NCBI GenBank assembly: GCA_963776665.1
Contig: CAVZNQ010000023.1
Span: 62,001-126,000 of the forward strand
Source of the DNA: Roseiarcus sp963776665
GTDB lineage: Bacteria; Pseudomonadota; Alphaproteobacteria; Rhizobiales; Beijerinckiaceae
DNA: 64,000 bases
Direction of reading: 5' to 3'
Shown here: one piece after another, positions 9,040 through 16,460 of the stretch
How positions within the stretch are numbered: position 1 is the first letter of the stretch
Layout of the letters: each line of letters starts with the position of its first letter
Translations under genes and position numbers: made by a program
Notes under the pieces: model-generated
Databases searched by the model: none
What the model was told of the DNA's origin: nothing
Seen by the model: only the letters and a program-made list of their open reading frames with translations

Positions 9040-9205
9040 TGACAGGGCGACGGTTCCGCGTATCATCATCCTGCGCATTGCTTCGGGCGCAGAAGCCGGT
9101 GGAAATCCGGTGCGGTCGCGCCACTGTGATCGGCCCATTTGGCCGAAAGTCAGACCTGCTCCTGACGCCAAGCGCATCTCGCATGGGGACGCGAATTCCC
9201 CGAGG
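9040..9205 (+). promoter_or_regulatory. Cobalamin (B12) riboswitch upstream of cbtB
   Basis: The leader contains AGAAGCCGGTGGAAATCCGG (9091-9110), then GCGGTCGCGCCACTGTGATC and GAAAGTCAGACC. These are the conserved core of adenosylcobalamin riboswitches: the GCCGGTG..AATCCGG stem, the GCCACTGTGA B12 box and the AGTCAGACC closing strand. It ends about 15-20 nt before the cbtB ATG, so it probably controls translation or early termination of the cobalt transporter in response to cobalamin. Ends are approximate. Confidence 0.9.
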
Positions 9206-9217
9206 AGTAGTGATTCC

Positions 9218-9430
9218 ATGACCACCGCCACAAAATTTGCGCCGACTGCCGGCGTCGCCGCGATTCCGCTCAGAGACGCTCTCCCGTGGGTCATCTTCGC
9301 GGGCCTCATCTGTTTGCTCGGCGTCTATTTCGTCGGGGCGGAAGAGGGCGCGACCTCGATCATAAAGGGCATGTATGTGCACGAATTCGTGCACGACAGC
9401 CGCCATCTGCTCGGCTTCCCCTGCCACTGA
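9218..9430 (+). CDS. cbtB: Cobalt transporter subunit CbtB
   Basis: 70 residues, typical for CbtB. One transmembrane helix (about residues 22-42, ALPWVIFAGLICLLGVYFVG) is followed by a short His-rich tail, YVHEFVHDSRHLLGFPCH, whose His and Cys residues are the family signature and probably bind metal. It works with CbtA as a putative cobalt uptake system for B12 synthesis. The ATG at 9218 is preceded by CGAGGAG. Placement directly after a B12 riboswitch supports the assignment. Confidence 0.93.
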   Translation: MTTATKFAPTAGVAAIPLRDALPWVIFAGLICLLGVYFVGAEEGATSIIKGMYVHEFVHDSRHLLGFPCH

Positions 9431-9444
9431 CAGTGTGAGCTGGT

Positions 9445-9470
9445 CCCGCGCGTCGGGCGGGGCGCTTTTT
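9445..9470 (+). terminator. Possible intrinsic terminator/attenuator between cbtB and cbtA
   Basis: A CCCGC stem arm (9445-9449) can pair with GCGGG (9457-9461) and is followed after GCGC by five T residues (9466-9470). It sits 15 bp after cbtB in an unusually long (129 bp) cbtB-cbtA spacer. The stem is short, so partial termination to reduce cbtA expression is only a suggestion. Confidence 0.4.
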
Positions 9471-9559
9471 CCGGGAAGACATGCGTTGGCTTCGCCCCGC
9501 GACGGCGCTCGGTCTCTACGACCGCGCCTGGGGCGGCTTGGGTTGAGGGATCAATAAAA

Positions 9560-10348
9560 ATGACAACAGGATCTTTGTTGTGGCGGGGAATGATCGTCGG
9601 CTTCGTCGCCGCCCTGCTTTCGTTCGGTTTGTTGAAAGTGGTGGGCGAACCCGCGGTCGACCGGGCAATCGCATTCGAAAGCGCGATGGACGAAGCGAAA
9701 GCCAAGGCCGAGCATGACGCAGCGGTGGCGAAAGGCGAAACCCCACCCCCACCCGAACCAGACTATGAGATTGTCAGTCGACCAGTCCAGGCCGGCATTG
9801 GCCTTTTCACTGGCGTCACCGTCTACAACGTGGCCTTCGGCGGTCTGTTCGCGCTCGCTTTCGCAGTTCTCTACGGCCGGATGGGCGATTTCAGCCCGCG
9901 CCTGACGGCGGCTTTGATCGCGCTGAGCGGCTTCATCGCCGTTTACGCCGTCCCGATCCTCAAATATCCGGCGAACCCGCCCTCGATCGGCAACCCCGAC
10001 ACGATCGGCCTGCGGACCGCGATCTATTTTGGGATGATTCTGCTGTCGCTGGCCTCGATGATCCTCGCCTGGAACGTCCGGAATCGCCTCATCGAGCAGT
10101 TCGGGGCCTGGAACGCGTCGTTGATCGGGATCGCGGTTTTCGTCGTTGCAGTCGTGGCCTTTGGCCTTGCGATGCCCCCGCTGAACGAGGTTCCCGAAGG
10201 CTTCCCCGCCGTAGTGCTATGGGAGTTCCGCATGGCCTCGCTCGGCGCGCAGGCGATCATGTGGACGGTCATCGGCCTTGGCTTCGGGGCTTGGGTCGAG
10301 CGCGATTTCGCGCAAGCGAAGCAGGGCCGGCTGCAAGCAGCCTATTGA
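9560..10348 (+). CDS. cbtA: Cobalt transporter subunit CbtA
   Basis: 262 residues, integral membrane protein with about five or six hydrophobic segments, starting LLWRGMIVGFVAALLSFGLL. Family marks include the N-terminal VGEPAVDRAIAFE, the loop VSRPVQAGIGLFTG, and YAVPILKYPANPPSIG..TIG. The Lys/Asp/Glu-rich plus Pro-rich loop around residues 45-70 is cytosolic or periplasmic. It pairs with the single-helix CbtB, and both lie downstream of the B12 riboswitch. The transported ion (cobalt) is assigned from family and context, not from motifs. Confidence 0.92.
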   Translation: MTTGSLLWRGMIVGFVAALLSFGLLKVVGEPAVDRAIAFESAMDEAKAKAEHDAAVAKGETPPPPEPDYEIVSRPVQAGIGLFTGVTVYNVAFGGLFALAFAVLYGRMGDFSPRLTAALIALSGFIAVYAVPILKYPANPPSIGNPDTIGLRTAIYFGMILLSLASMILAWNVRNRLIEQFGAWNASLIGIAVFVVAVVAFGLAMPPLNEVPEGFPAVVLWEFRMASLGAQAIMWTVIGLGFGAWVERDFAQAKQGRLQAAY

Positions 10349-10369
10349 GCCCCGAGGCGGGGCGCGCCC

Positions 10370-10945
10370 ATGACCGCGCGTCTCGACCTCCTCGCTCACG
10401 GCGCTTCGTCGGCGACACGCGCGGCCCGGTTCCCCAACGATGAAGCGCTCGAAGCCTCCGCGGTCAGCGCGCTAGAAACCTTGCGCGGCAAGCTTCGATC
10501 CTACGGCTGTGTGCTGACCTCTCCATCTCGCGGCGCGCGCGAGACGGCCCTTGCGCTCGGTCTTGAGTCCGCCGTCGAGATTGCTTTGCAGGACTGCGAC
10601 TATGGACGCTGGCGCGGTCTCGAGGTGGCTGACGTCGCCGCGCGCGAGCCAGAAGAGTTCGCCGCTTGGGTCGCCGATCCCGCGGCCGCGCCGCACGGCG
10701 GCGAATCACTCACCGCGCTGATTGAGCGGGCCGGCGTATGGCTAGGCCAGTCGCTAAGTCGCGAAGGCGCGACGCTGGCTGTCACGCACGCCGCAGTCGT
10801 TCGAGCGGCGATCGTCAGCACACTGGGCGCGAGTTTCTCGGCCTTCTGGCGGATCGATGTCGGGCCGCTCTGCGTTGCGCGGCTCAGCGGCCGGGACGGA
10901 CGCTGGAATCTGGTGGCGCTCGAGGCCCTGCGAGCCCGGCCGTGA
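10370..10945 (+). CDS. Histidine phosphatase-like protein of the cobalt locus (AHG instead of RHG)
   Basis: 191 residues with a histidine-phosphatase fold: N-terminal LLAHGASS, the region DCDYGRWRGLE, GGESLTALIER and the second His in LAVTHAAVV. The canonical RHG has become AHG, so the Arg that binds phosphate is missing while both His remain. It starts 22 bp after cbtA on the same strand and is very likely in its operon. Proteins of this kind accompany CbtA in other alphaproteobacteria, and an alpha-ribazole phosphatase-like (CobC) role is conceivable. With the altered motif, catalytic activity is uncertain. Confidence 0.72.
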   Translation: MTARLDLLAHGASSATRAARFPNDEALEASAVSALETLRGKLRSYGCVLTSPSRGARETALALGLESAVEIALQDCDYGRWRGLEVADVAAREPEEFAAWVADPAAAPHGGESLTALIERAGVWLGQSLSREGATLAVTHAAVVRAAIVSTLGASFSAFWRIDVGPLCVARLSGRDGRWNLVALEALRARP

Positions 10946-11094
10946 TCCGCCAGGACTGGCCGACCGCGCCGCGGCCCTCGCTGTGCTGGGGACACCATCA
11001 AGCGAGGCGCACCGGATCGCCGCAACCGCCAGGCTCTCCAGGCCGCTTCCTTGTCGGCTTGACGGCCCGCGCGGACGGTCCCACGATTGCGGCC

Positions 11095-11805
11095 ATGAAA
11101 TCCGCGCCGCGAAAGTTCGAGCTGACGGCGGACATCCTGCTCCGGGCCTATTCGATCGGCGTCTTTCCGATGGCCGAGAGCCGCGACGCCAAGGAATTGT
11201 TCTGGGTCGAGCCGCACGACCGCGGAGTCTTCCCGCTCGATGGCCTTGTCGTCTCGCGCAGCCTCGCCAAGACGGTGCGGTCCGATCGATACCGCGTGAC
11301 CGCTGACTGCGCGTTCGAAGCCGTCGTGCGCGCCTGCGCTGAGCGCGAGAAGACCTGGATCAACGATGAGATCGTGCGGCTCTATGGCGAATTGTTCGCC
11401 GCCGGTCACGCCCATTCGCTCGAGGCTTACGAGGGTGATGAGCTGGTCGGCGGCCTCTATGGCGTGAGCCTGCGCGGCGCCTTTTTCGGCGAGAGCATGT
11501 TCCACCGCGCTCGCGACGCCTCGAAGGTCGCGCTTGTCCATCTGTTCGCACGCCTCAAGGTCGGCGGATTTCGACTGCTGGACGCCCAATTCTTGACCGA
11601 GCATCTGGCGAGCCTCGGCGCGGTCGAAGTTTCGCGCGAGGCATTCCGGCTCCGACTGGCCGACGCGCTGCAGATCGAAGCGAATTTCGGCGCCTGGCCC
11701 GCGGCGCTTGCGATGCGCGGCGCCGAGGCGTTGACGCGCGCACGAGGTGACGGCACGGAAGTTGCGACGGGTGAATCACCGAGGCGGAGCGTCGTTCGGG
11801 CCTGA
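11095..11805 (+). CDS. aat: Leucyl/phenylalanyl-tRNA--protein transferase
   Basis: 236 residues. Transfers Leu or Phe from aminoacyl-tRNA to proteins with N-terminal Lys/Arg, marking them for ClpS/ClpAP. Landmarks match E. coli Aat: LRAYSIGVFPMAES, WVEPHDRGVFPLDG, TWINDEIVRLY, GHAHSLEAYEGDELVGG and FFGESMF..ASKVALVHL. The open frame extends upstream, but the ATG at 11095 gives the usual N-terminus. It ends 31 bp before the ATP-grasp gene on the same strand, so it could lead the ATP-grasp/alpha-E cluster transcriptionally. Confidence 0.93.
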   Translation: MKSAPRKFELTADILLRAYSIGVFPMAESRDAKELFWVEPHDRGVFPLDGLVVSRSLAKTVRSDRYRVTADCAFEAVVRACAEREKTWINDEIVRLYGELFAAGHAHSLEAYEGDELVGGLYGVSLRGAFFGESMFHRARDASKVALVHLFARLKVGGFRLLDAQFLTEHLASLGAVEVSREAFRLRLADALQIEANFGAWPAALAMRGAEALTRARGDGTEVATGESPRRSVVRA

Positions 11806-11836
11806 CGGCGCTGGCGATAGGGTTTGGGCAGGCGGC

Positions 11837-13267
11837 ATGGCGGCGTTCGACGAGATGGGGATTGCCGGCGGTCCAACGAGGCCGCTTTATCATCAGGTGG
11901 CGCGCTGGCTCGACGAAACGCCGCCCGAACTCCTGGCCTCGCGCCGCGCCCAGGCCGAGTTCATGTTCCGGCGCATCGGCATTACCTTCGGCGTTTACGG
12001 CGACAAGGACGCCGCCGAGCGGCTCATTCCCTTCGACATCGTTCCGCGGCTCATCTCGCGCGCCGAATGGCGCCGGCTCGAGGCCGGACTTGCGCAGCGG
12101 GCGCGGGCGCTGAACCTCTTTCTCAAGGACGTCTATGGGCCGCGCGCCATTCTGAAAGAGGCGATCGTCCCGCCCGAATTGATTGTGCGCAATCCGTTCT
12201 ACCGGCCGGAAATGATCGGCCGGCGGGCGCCGCACGACATCTGGGTGCACATCGCCGGCATCGACATCGTGCGGGTGGACGACGAGGAGTTCTATGTCCT
12301 TGAGGACAACGCGCGCACGCCGTCGGGCGTGTCGTACATGCTCGAAAACCGCGAAGTGACGATGCGGCTCCTGCCCGACCTGTTCGCGCGCCACAGCGTC
12401 GCCCCGGTCGACGATTATCCCGACCAATTGCTCGCCTGTCTGCGCTCGGTCGCGCCGCGTCCCAACGGCGGCGAGGCGACCATCGTGATCCTGACTCCCG
12501 GGGCGTTCAACTCGGCCTATTACGAGCACTCGTTCCTCGCCGACAAGCTCGGGGTCGAGCTGGTCGAGGGCCGCGACCTGTTCGTCGACGACGAGCAGGT
12601 GTTCATGCGCACCACGCTTGGGCCGCGCCGGGTCGATGTGATCTACCGGCGGGTCGACGATGATTTTCTCGATCCCTTGGTCTTCAATCCCGCCTCGGTT
12701 TTGGGCGTGCCGGGACTTGTCGGCGCCTATTTGGCCGGCAATGTGACGATCGCAAATGCAATCGGCACCGGAATCGCCGATGATAAAGCGATTTACAGCT
12801 ACATACCGGACCTCATCCGGTTCTATCTTTCCGAGGAGCCTCTGCTCAAGAACGTGCCGACCTATCGCTGCCGGGAGCCCGCATCGCTCAAATACGTGAT
12901 GGAGCGTCTCGACCAGCTCGTGGTCAAGGAGGTCAACGGGTCGGGCGGCTATGGCATGCTGGTCGGACCGCATGCGAGCGCCGCCCAGCGCGAGCAGTTC
13001 GGAGCCAAGATCATGGCCGATCCGAACAACTACATCGCCCAGCCGACGCTGGCCTTGTCGACCTGTCCGTCCTCGTTTGAGAGCGGCGTCTCGCCGCGCC
13101 ATGTGGACTTGCGCCCGTTCGTGCTGTCGGGCGCGGACGGGGTGCGCATCGTGCCGGGCGGTCTCACCCGCGTCGCGCTCAGGGAAGGTTCGCTCGTGGT
13201 CAATTCGAGCCAGGGCGGCGGGACCAAGGACACCTGGATCGTCGACGACGCGGATGCCCAGGCTTGA
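11837..13267 (+). CDS. Circularly permuted ATP-grasp protein (DUF404/DUF407)
   Basis: 476 residues from ATG 11837. Family signatures are ITFGVYGD, PFDIVPRLISRAEW, VLEDNARTPSGVSYMLENR, PGAFNSAYYEHSFLA, and GSGGYGMLVGP, the last being ATP-binding residues of the permuted ATP-grasp. These enzymes are predicted peptide ligases acting with alpha-E and transglutaminase-like partners on an unknown peptide or amino-acid substrate. It overlaps or abuts the alpha-E gene downstream. Cytoplasmic, no signal peptide. Confidence 0.9.
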   Translation: MAAFDEMGIAGGPTRPLYHQVARWLDETPPELLASRRAQAEFMFRRIGITFGVYGDKDAAERLIPFDIVPRLISRAEWRRLEAGLAQRARALNLFLKDVYGPRAILKEAIVPPELIVRNPFYRPEMIGRRAPHDIWVHIAGIDIVRVDDEEFYVLEDNARTPSGVSYMLENREVTMRLLPDLFARHSVAPVDDYPDQLLACLRSVAPRPNGGEATIVILTPGAFNSAYYEHSFLADKLGVELVEGRDLFVDDEQVFMRTTLGPRRVDVIYRRVDDDFLDPLVFNPASVLGVPGLVGAYLAGNVTIANAIGTGIADDKAIYSYIPDLIRFYLSEEPLLKNVPTYRCREPASLKYVMERLDQLVVKEVNGSGGYGMLVGPHASAAQREQFGAKIMADPNNYIAQPTLALSTCPSSFESGVSPRHVDLRPFVLSGADGVRIVPGGLTRVALREGSLVVNSSQGGGTKDTWIVDDADAQA

Positions 13268-13272
13268 CCTCG

Positions 13273-14232
13273 ATGCTTGCCCGCACCGCCGATAATTTGT
13301 TCTGGCTCGCCCGTTCGATGGAGCGGGCGGACTACATTGCCCGCACCATCGAGGCGACGCTTCGGCTCGAATATCTGCCGAAAACCGAGAGCGACAAGGT
13401 CGGCGAATGGGAGGGCGCGCTCAACGCCGCCGGCGCCTACGACAGCTTCGTCGAAAAGCACGGCGAACTCGACGAGGAGGCGGCGGTCGAGTACCTGACC
13501 TTCGATCTCTCGAACTCCTCGTCGATCCGCAATTGTCTCGAGAATGCCCGCGCGGCGGGTCGCGCGGTGCGCACCGCCCTCACCTCCGAGACCTGGACCG
13601 CGATCAACGACGCCTGGCTCCAGCTCAAGCGGTTCGAGATGAGCCGGGGGCGCAACCGGTCGCTCGACCGCGAGGAGCTCATGCGCTTCCTCGACTATGT
13701 GAAGAAGGCCTCGCTCGATTTCGACGGCGCTTGCTATCGCACGATGCTGCGCAACGACGCCTATTGGTTCAACCGGCTCGGCACCTTCGTCGAGCGCGCC
13801 GACAACACGGCGCGCCTGCTCGACGTCAAATATCACCTGCTCCTGCCCTCGACGGAGACGGTCGGCGGCCCGCTCGATTACTTCCAGTGGGTGGCGATTC
13901 TGCGCGCGGTGTCGGCCGCGACCGCCTATCACTGGGTCTATCGCGACCGGGTCAAGCCGTGGCTGATCGCCGATCTCCTGATCCTGAAGTCGGCGATGCC
14001 GCGTTCTCTCATCTCCTGCTACGAAAGCATCGACCGCGCGCTCGATTCGCTCGCCCGCGAAGATGGGCGCAGCGGCGTCGCCCAGCGCCAGGCGCGGGCG
14101 ATGTACGCCAAGCTTGAGCGCTCGAGCATGACCGAGATTTTCCAGGGCGGCCTGCACGAGTTCATCACCGAGTTCATCGAGGACAACGCGCGCCTCTCGA
14201 CCACCATCTCTGAACAATATCTCTTCACCTGA
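13273..14232 (+). CDS. Alpha-E domain-containing protein (DUF403)
   Basis: About 319 residues, almost wholly helical. The N-terminus MLARTADNLFWLARSMERAD and the later FWLARSMER-like repeat NRLGTFVERADNTARLLD are the hallmark glutamate-bearing helices of the alpha-E domain. I start at ATG 13273; a TTG at 13264 would overlap the preceding stop (TTGA). It almost always accompanies circularly permuted ATP-grasp proteins and is thought to be part of the same peptide-ligation or modification system, with no proven biochemical activity. Confidence 0.9.
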   Translation: MLARTADNLFWLARSMERADYIARTIEATLRLEYLPKTESDKVGEWEGALNAAGAYDSFVEKHGELDEEAAVEYLTFDLSNSSSIRNCLENARAAGRAVRTALTSETWTAINDAWLQLKRFEMSRGRNRSLDREELMRFLDYVKKASLDFDGACYRTMLRNDAYWFNRLGTFVERADNTARLLDVKYHLLLPSTETVGGPLDYFQWVAILRAVSAATAYHWVYRDRVKPWLIADLLILKSAMPRSLISCYESIDRALDSLAREDGRSGVAQRQARAMYAKLERSSMTEIFQGGLHEFITEFIEDNARLSTTISEQYLFT

Positions 14233-14253
14233 GAAAGGCCGCGCGGTCCCGAG

Positions 14254-15073
14254 ATGCGGATCAGGGTTTCGCACGAAATCATCCACCATTTCTCCCCGCC
14301 GGCCCGCACGGTCAACCAGATCCTGCGGCTGACGCCGCTTTCGTTCGACAGCCAGTACGTGCTGCGCTGGCGGGTCGACGTCGACGCCGACGGCGCGCTG
14401 CGGCAGACCGAAGACGGGCACGGCAACGCCGTAGCCTCCTACTCCTGCCACGGCCGCATCGAGCGCCTTGCCGTCAGAGCCGCGGGCGAAGTCGAGACCA
14501 ACGACGCAGCGGGTGTGGTCCGGGGCGCCGTCGAGCCGCTGCCCGCCGAGATGTACCTGCGCGAGAGCCCGCTCGCTCACGTCAATGGAGCGCTGCGCAG
14601 CTTTGCCGCCCAGGCGACGAAAGGCGCCGCGGATCCGCTCGAACTCGATGCATCGGCTCATGGACTCTCTCAACGAGACAATCGCCTTTCACCCCGATGA
14701 AAAAGACGCCGCCGGCTCCGCGGTCGAGGCGTTCGCGCTGACGCGCGGGCGAGCGCGCGATTTCGCTCACATCTTCATCGCCTGCGCGCGCTTTCTCGGC
14801 ATCCCCGCGCGCTTCATCTCCGGCTATCGCGTTGCGGGCGAGGGCGCCGGACCGGCCGGCGTCCATGAATGGGCGGAGGCCCACGTTCCGGTCCTCGGCT
14901 GGGTCGCCTTCGACGCGACCGCGCCGATCTGCCCCGACGAGGGTTATATCCGCGTCGCCGTCGGCTTCGACGGGCAGGACGGCGCCTTGACCCGATCGGT
15001 CCATAGCGGCGGCGAGGAGAAGGTCGAGGCCGAGATCCGCGTCGAGCAGGCGAGCGGCCAGAGTCAGGCATGA
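14254..15073 (+). CDS. Transglutaminase-like protein lacking the catalytic Cys, with a one-base frameshift
   Basis: Restored length 272 residues: a bacterial transglutaminase N-terminal domain (MRIRVSHEIIHHF, LRLTPLSFDSQYV) and a transglutaminase core. The first frame is good to DPLEL near 14645 and the +1 frame resumes with MHRLMDSLNETIAFHPDEKD, so one extra base lies around 14645-14650. In the core, the usual G-V-C-Q-D-F/L-H reads RGRARDFAH; the Cys position (codon 14753-14755) is Ala. The His and Asp of the triad persist in VHEWAEAHV and WVAFDATAP. Three neighbouring residues differ, so a simple read error cannot explain it. It ends in an ATGA overlap with the cupin gene. Confidence 0.85.
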
Positions 15074-15420
15074 GCGAAGACTTCGTGAAAGGCGGCGACC
15101 TGTTCGCCGCGGTCCCCGCGCGGCTCGACAACGAGGAGGCCGCGGTCCTCGCCGAGCTTCCTGGCGCCCGCATCGAGCGGATCGTCTCGACCGGGCAGGC
15201 GAGCCCGCCCGGCTTCTGGTACGACCAGGACTGGACGGAGTGGTTCGTCGTCCTCAGCGGTTCGGCGGGCGTGCGGATAGAGGGCGAAGCGGGGGCGCGG
15301 GTTCTGGCTCCCGGCTCATGGCTCGAAATACCGCCCCATATCCGCCACCGCGTCGACTGGACCGACGCCGACGAGCCGACGGTATGGTTGGCGGTGCATG
15401 CACGGTGCGAGAAGGCTTGA
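15070..15420 (+). CDS. Small cupin domain protein
   Basis: 116 residues, single cupin barrel: PPGFWYDQDWTEWFVVLSG contains the first motif, VLAPGSWLEIPPHIRHRVDW the second, with metal-ligand type His residues. Its ATG overlaps the stop of the transglutaminase-like gene (ATGA), implying translational coupling and membership of the ATP-grasp/alpha-E cluster. Small cupins of this kind act as metal-dependent isomerases, dioxygenases or binding proteins, and no specific reaction can be assigned. Confidence 0.82.
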   Translation: MSEDFVKGGDLFAAVPARLDNEEAAVLAELPGARIERIVSTGQASPPGFWYDQDWTEWFVVLSGSAGVRIEGEAGARVLAPGSWLEIPPHIRHRVDWTDADEPTVWLAVHARCEKA

Positions 15421-15595
15421 CGATTCTCGCCGGCTGCGATCGTTCATCTCATGGAACGGCAACGGCGTTCGGCGACGCAGATTCGACCATATGGGTCCGG
15501 ACCGCTGAGGCGTGAACTCCTCCATGAAATTGCATAAAGTGTGACCTGAGGCCGTTGGCGCGAGTCGGCGCCGAGGCGGGCAAGGGGAGGGGTGT

Positions 15596-16348
15596 GTGAA
15601 CCCATTGTCGAGAACGATCTGGGTCGCAGCGCTCACTTTCGTCGGGGGCCTGCTCGGCTTCCTGCTGCAATGGCTGCTGCCGGTTCAGGCCGTGACTGAG
15701 GCGAAGGGCATGGTCGGGTCGATCACCGGCCTTGTCATCCTGCTGCTGGCGCTCGTTCTCGGCCTTCTCGTCTGGACGAGCTACGGCGTGTACACGACCC
15801 AAACCGCCGAGTCGCAGTCGCTGGGACCGGTGATCCTGCAGCTCGATTTCGCCCTCGAACAATATGGACCGGAAGGGCGCGCCGGACGCGAGCTCTTGCG
15901 CGAGGCCGTGATACACGCGCGCGATCGGCTCTGGGGCGGCAAGACGGGCAGCATCGCGCCCTACGCGCAGGCGCGCGCCGACCTGCAGAATATCGCCGCC
16001 TTCTTCGGCGGCCTCAAGCCAGCCGACGACCGGCAGAGGGAGCTGATCGCGACCGCCAGGCCGTTCTTCATTCAGGTCATTCAGACGACCCTGCTTATGA
16101 GCCGGCAATTGGCCAGTCCGGTGCCGAAGCTGCTGTTGTTCGTGGTCGTCGGATGGTCGGCGCTGCTGTTCTTGAGCTTTGGATTTCTGAACACGTTCAA
16201 CCTCGTCAGCGTCGCCGCCGTCGCGCTGGGGTCGATCGCCGTCGCGAGCGCCATCTTCATGATTCTCGAGTTCAGTCAGCCCTATTCCGGCTTCGTCCGA
16301 ATTTCGCCGGTCGGCGTGGACAACCTGATCGCCACGCTTGGCCGCTGA
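15596..16348 (+). CDS. DUF4239 membrane protein, first copy
   Basis: 250 residues starting at GTG 15596 with GGGGAGGGG just upstream. Hydrophobic segments lie at about residues 8-28, 40-62, 180-200 and 205-225. The soluble middle contains a YGVYTTQTAESQSLGPVIL segment and HARDRLWGG, and the end FMILEFSQPYSGFVRIS matches the bestrophin-like DUF4239 family. A second member on the other strand (21427-22221) has the same layout and a matching DMDEPYGGLF end. Ion channel activity is suggested by the distant bestrophin relation only. Confidence 0.8.
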   Translation: MNPLSRTIWVAALTFVGGLLGFLLQWLLPVQAVTEAKGMVGSITGLVILLLALVLGLLVWTSYGVYTTQTAESQSLGPVILQLDFALEQYGPEGRAGRELLREAVIHARDRLWGGKTGSIAPYAQARADLQNIAAFFGGLKPADDRQRELIATARPFFIQVIQTTLLMSRQLASPVPKLLLFVVVGWSALLFLSFGFLNTFNLVSVAAVALGSIAVASAIFMILEFSQPYSGFVRISPVGVDNLIATLGR

Positions 16349-16460
16349 AGGCCGCGGCGCTCGTCTCGACAAGGCTCAGGTCCTGAGGCAGTCTTGATTC
16401 GCCCTGCGGGCCGGGGCGCAAAGCGGCGAGGATCACTCTCCGCATTGTGGGAGGAAGCGG

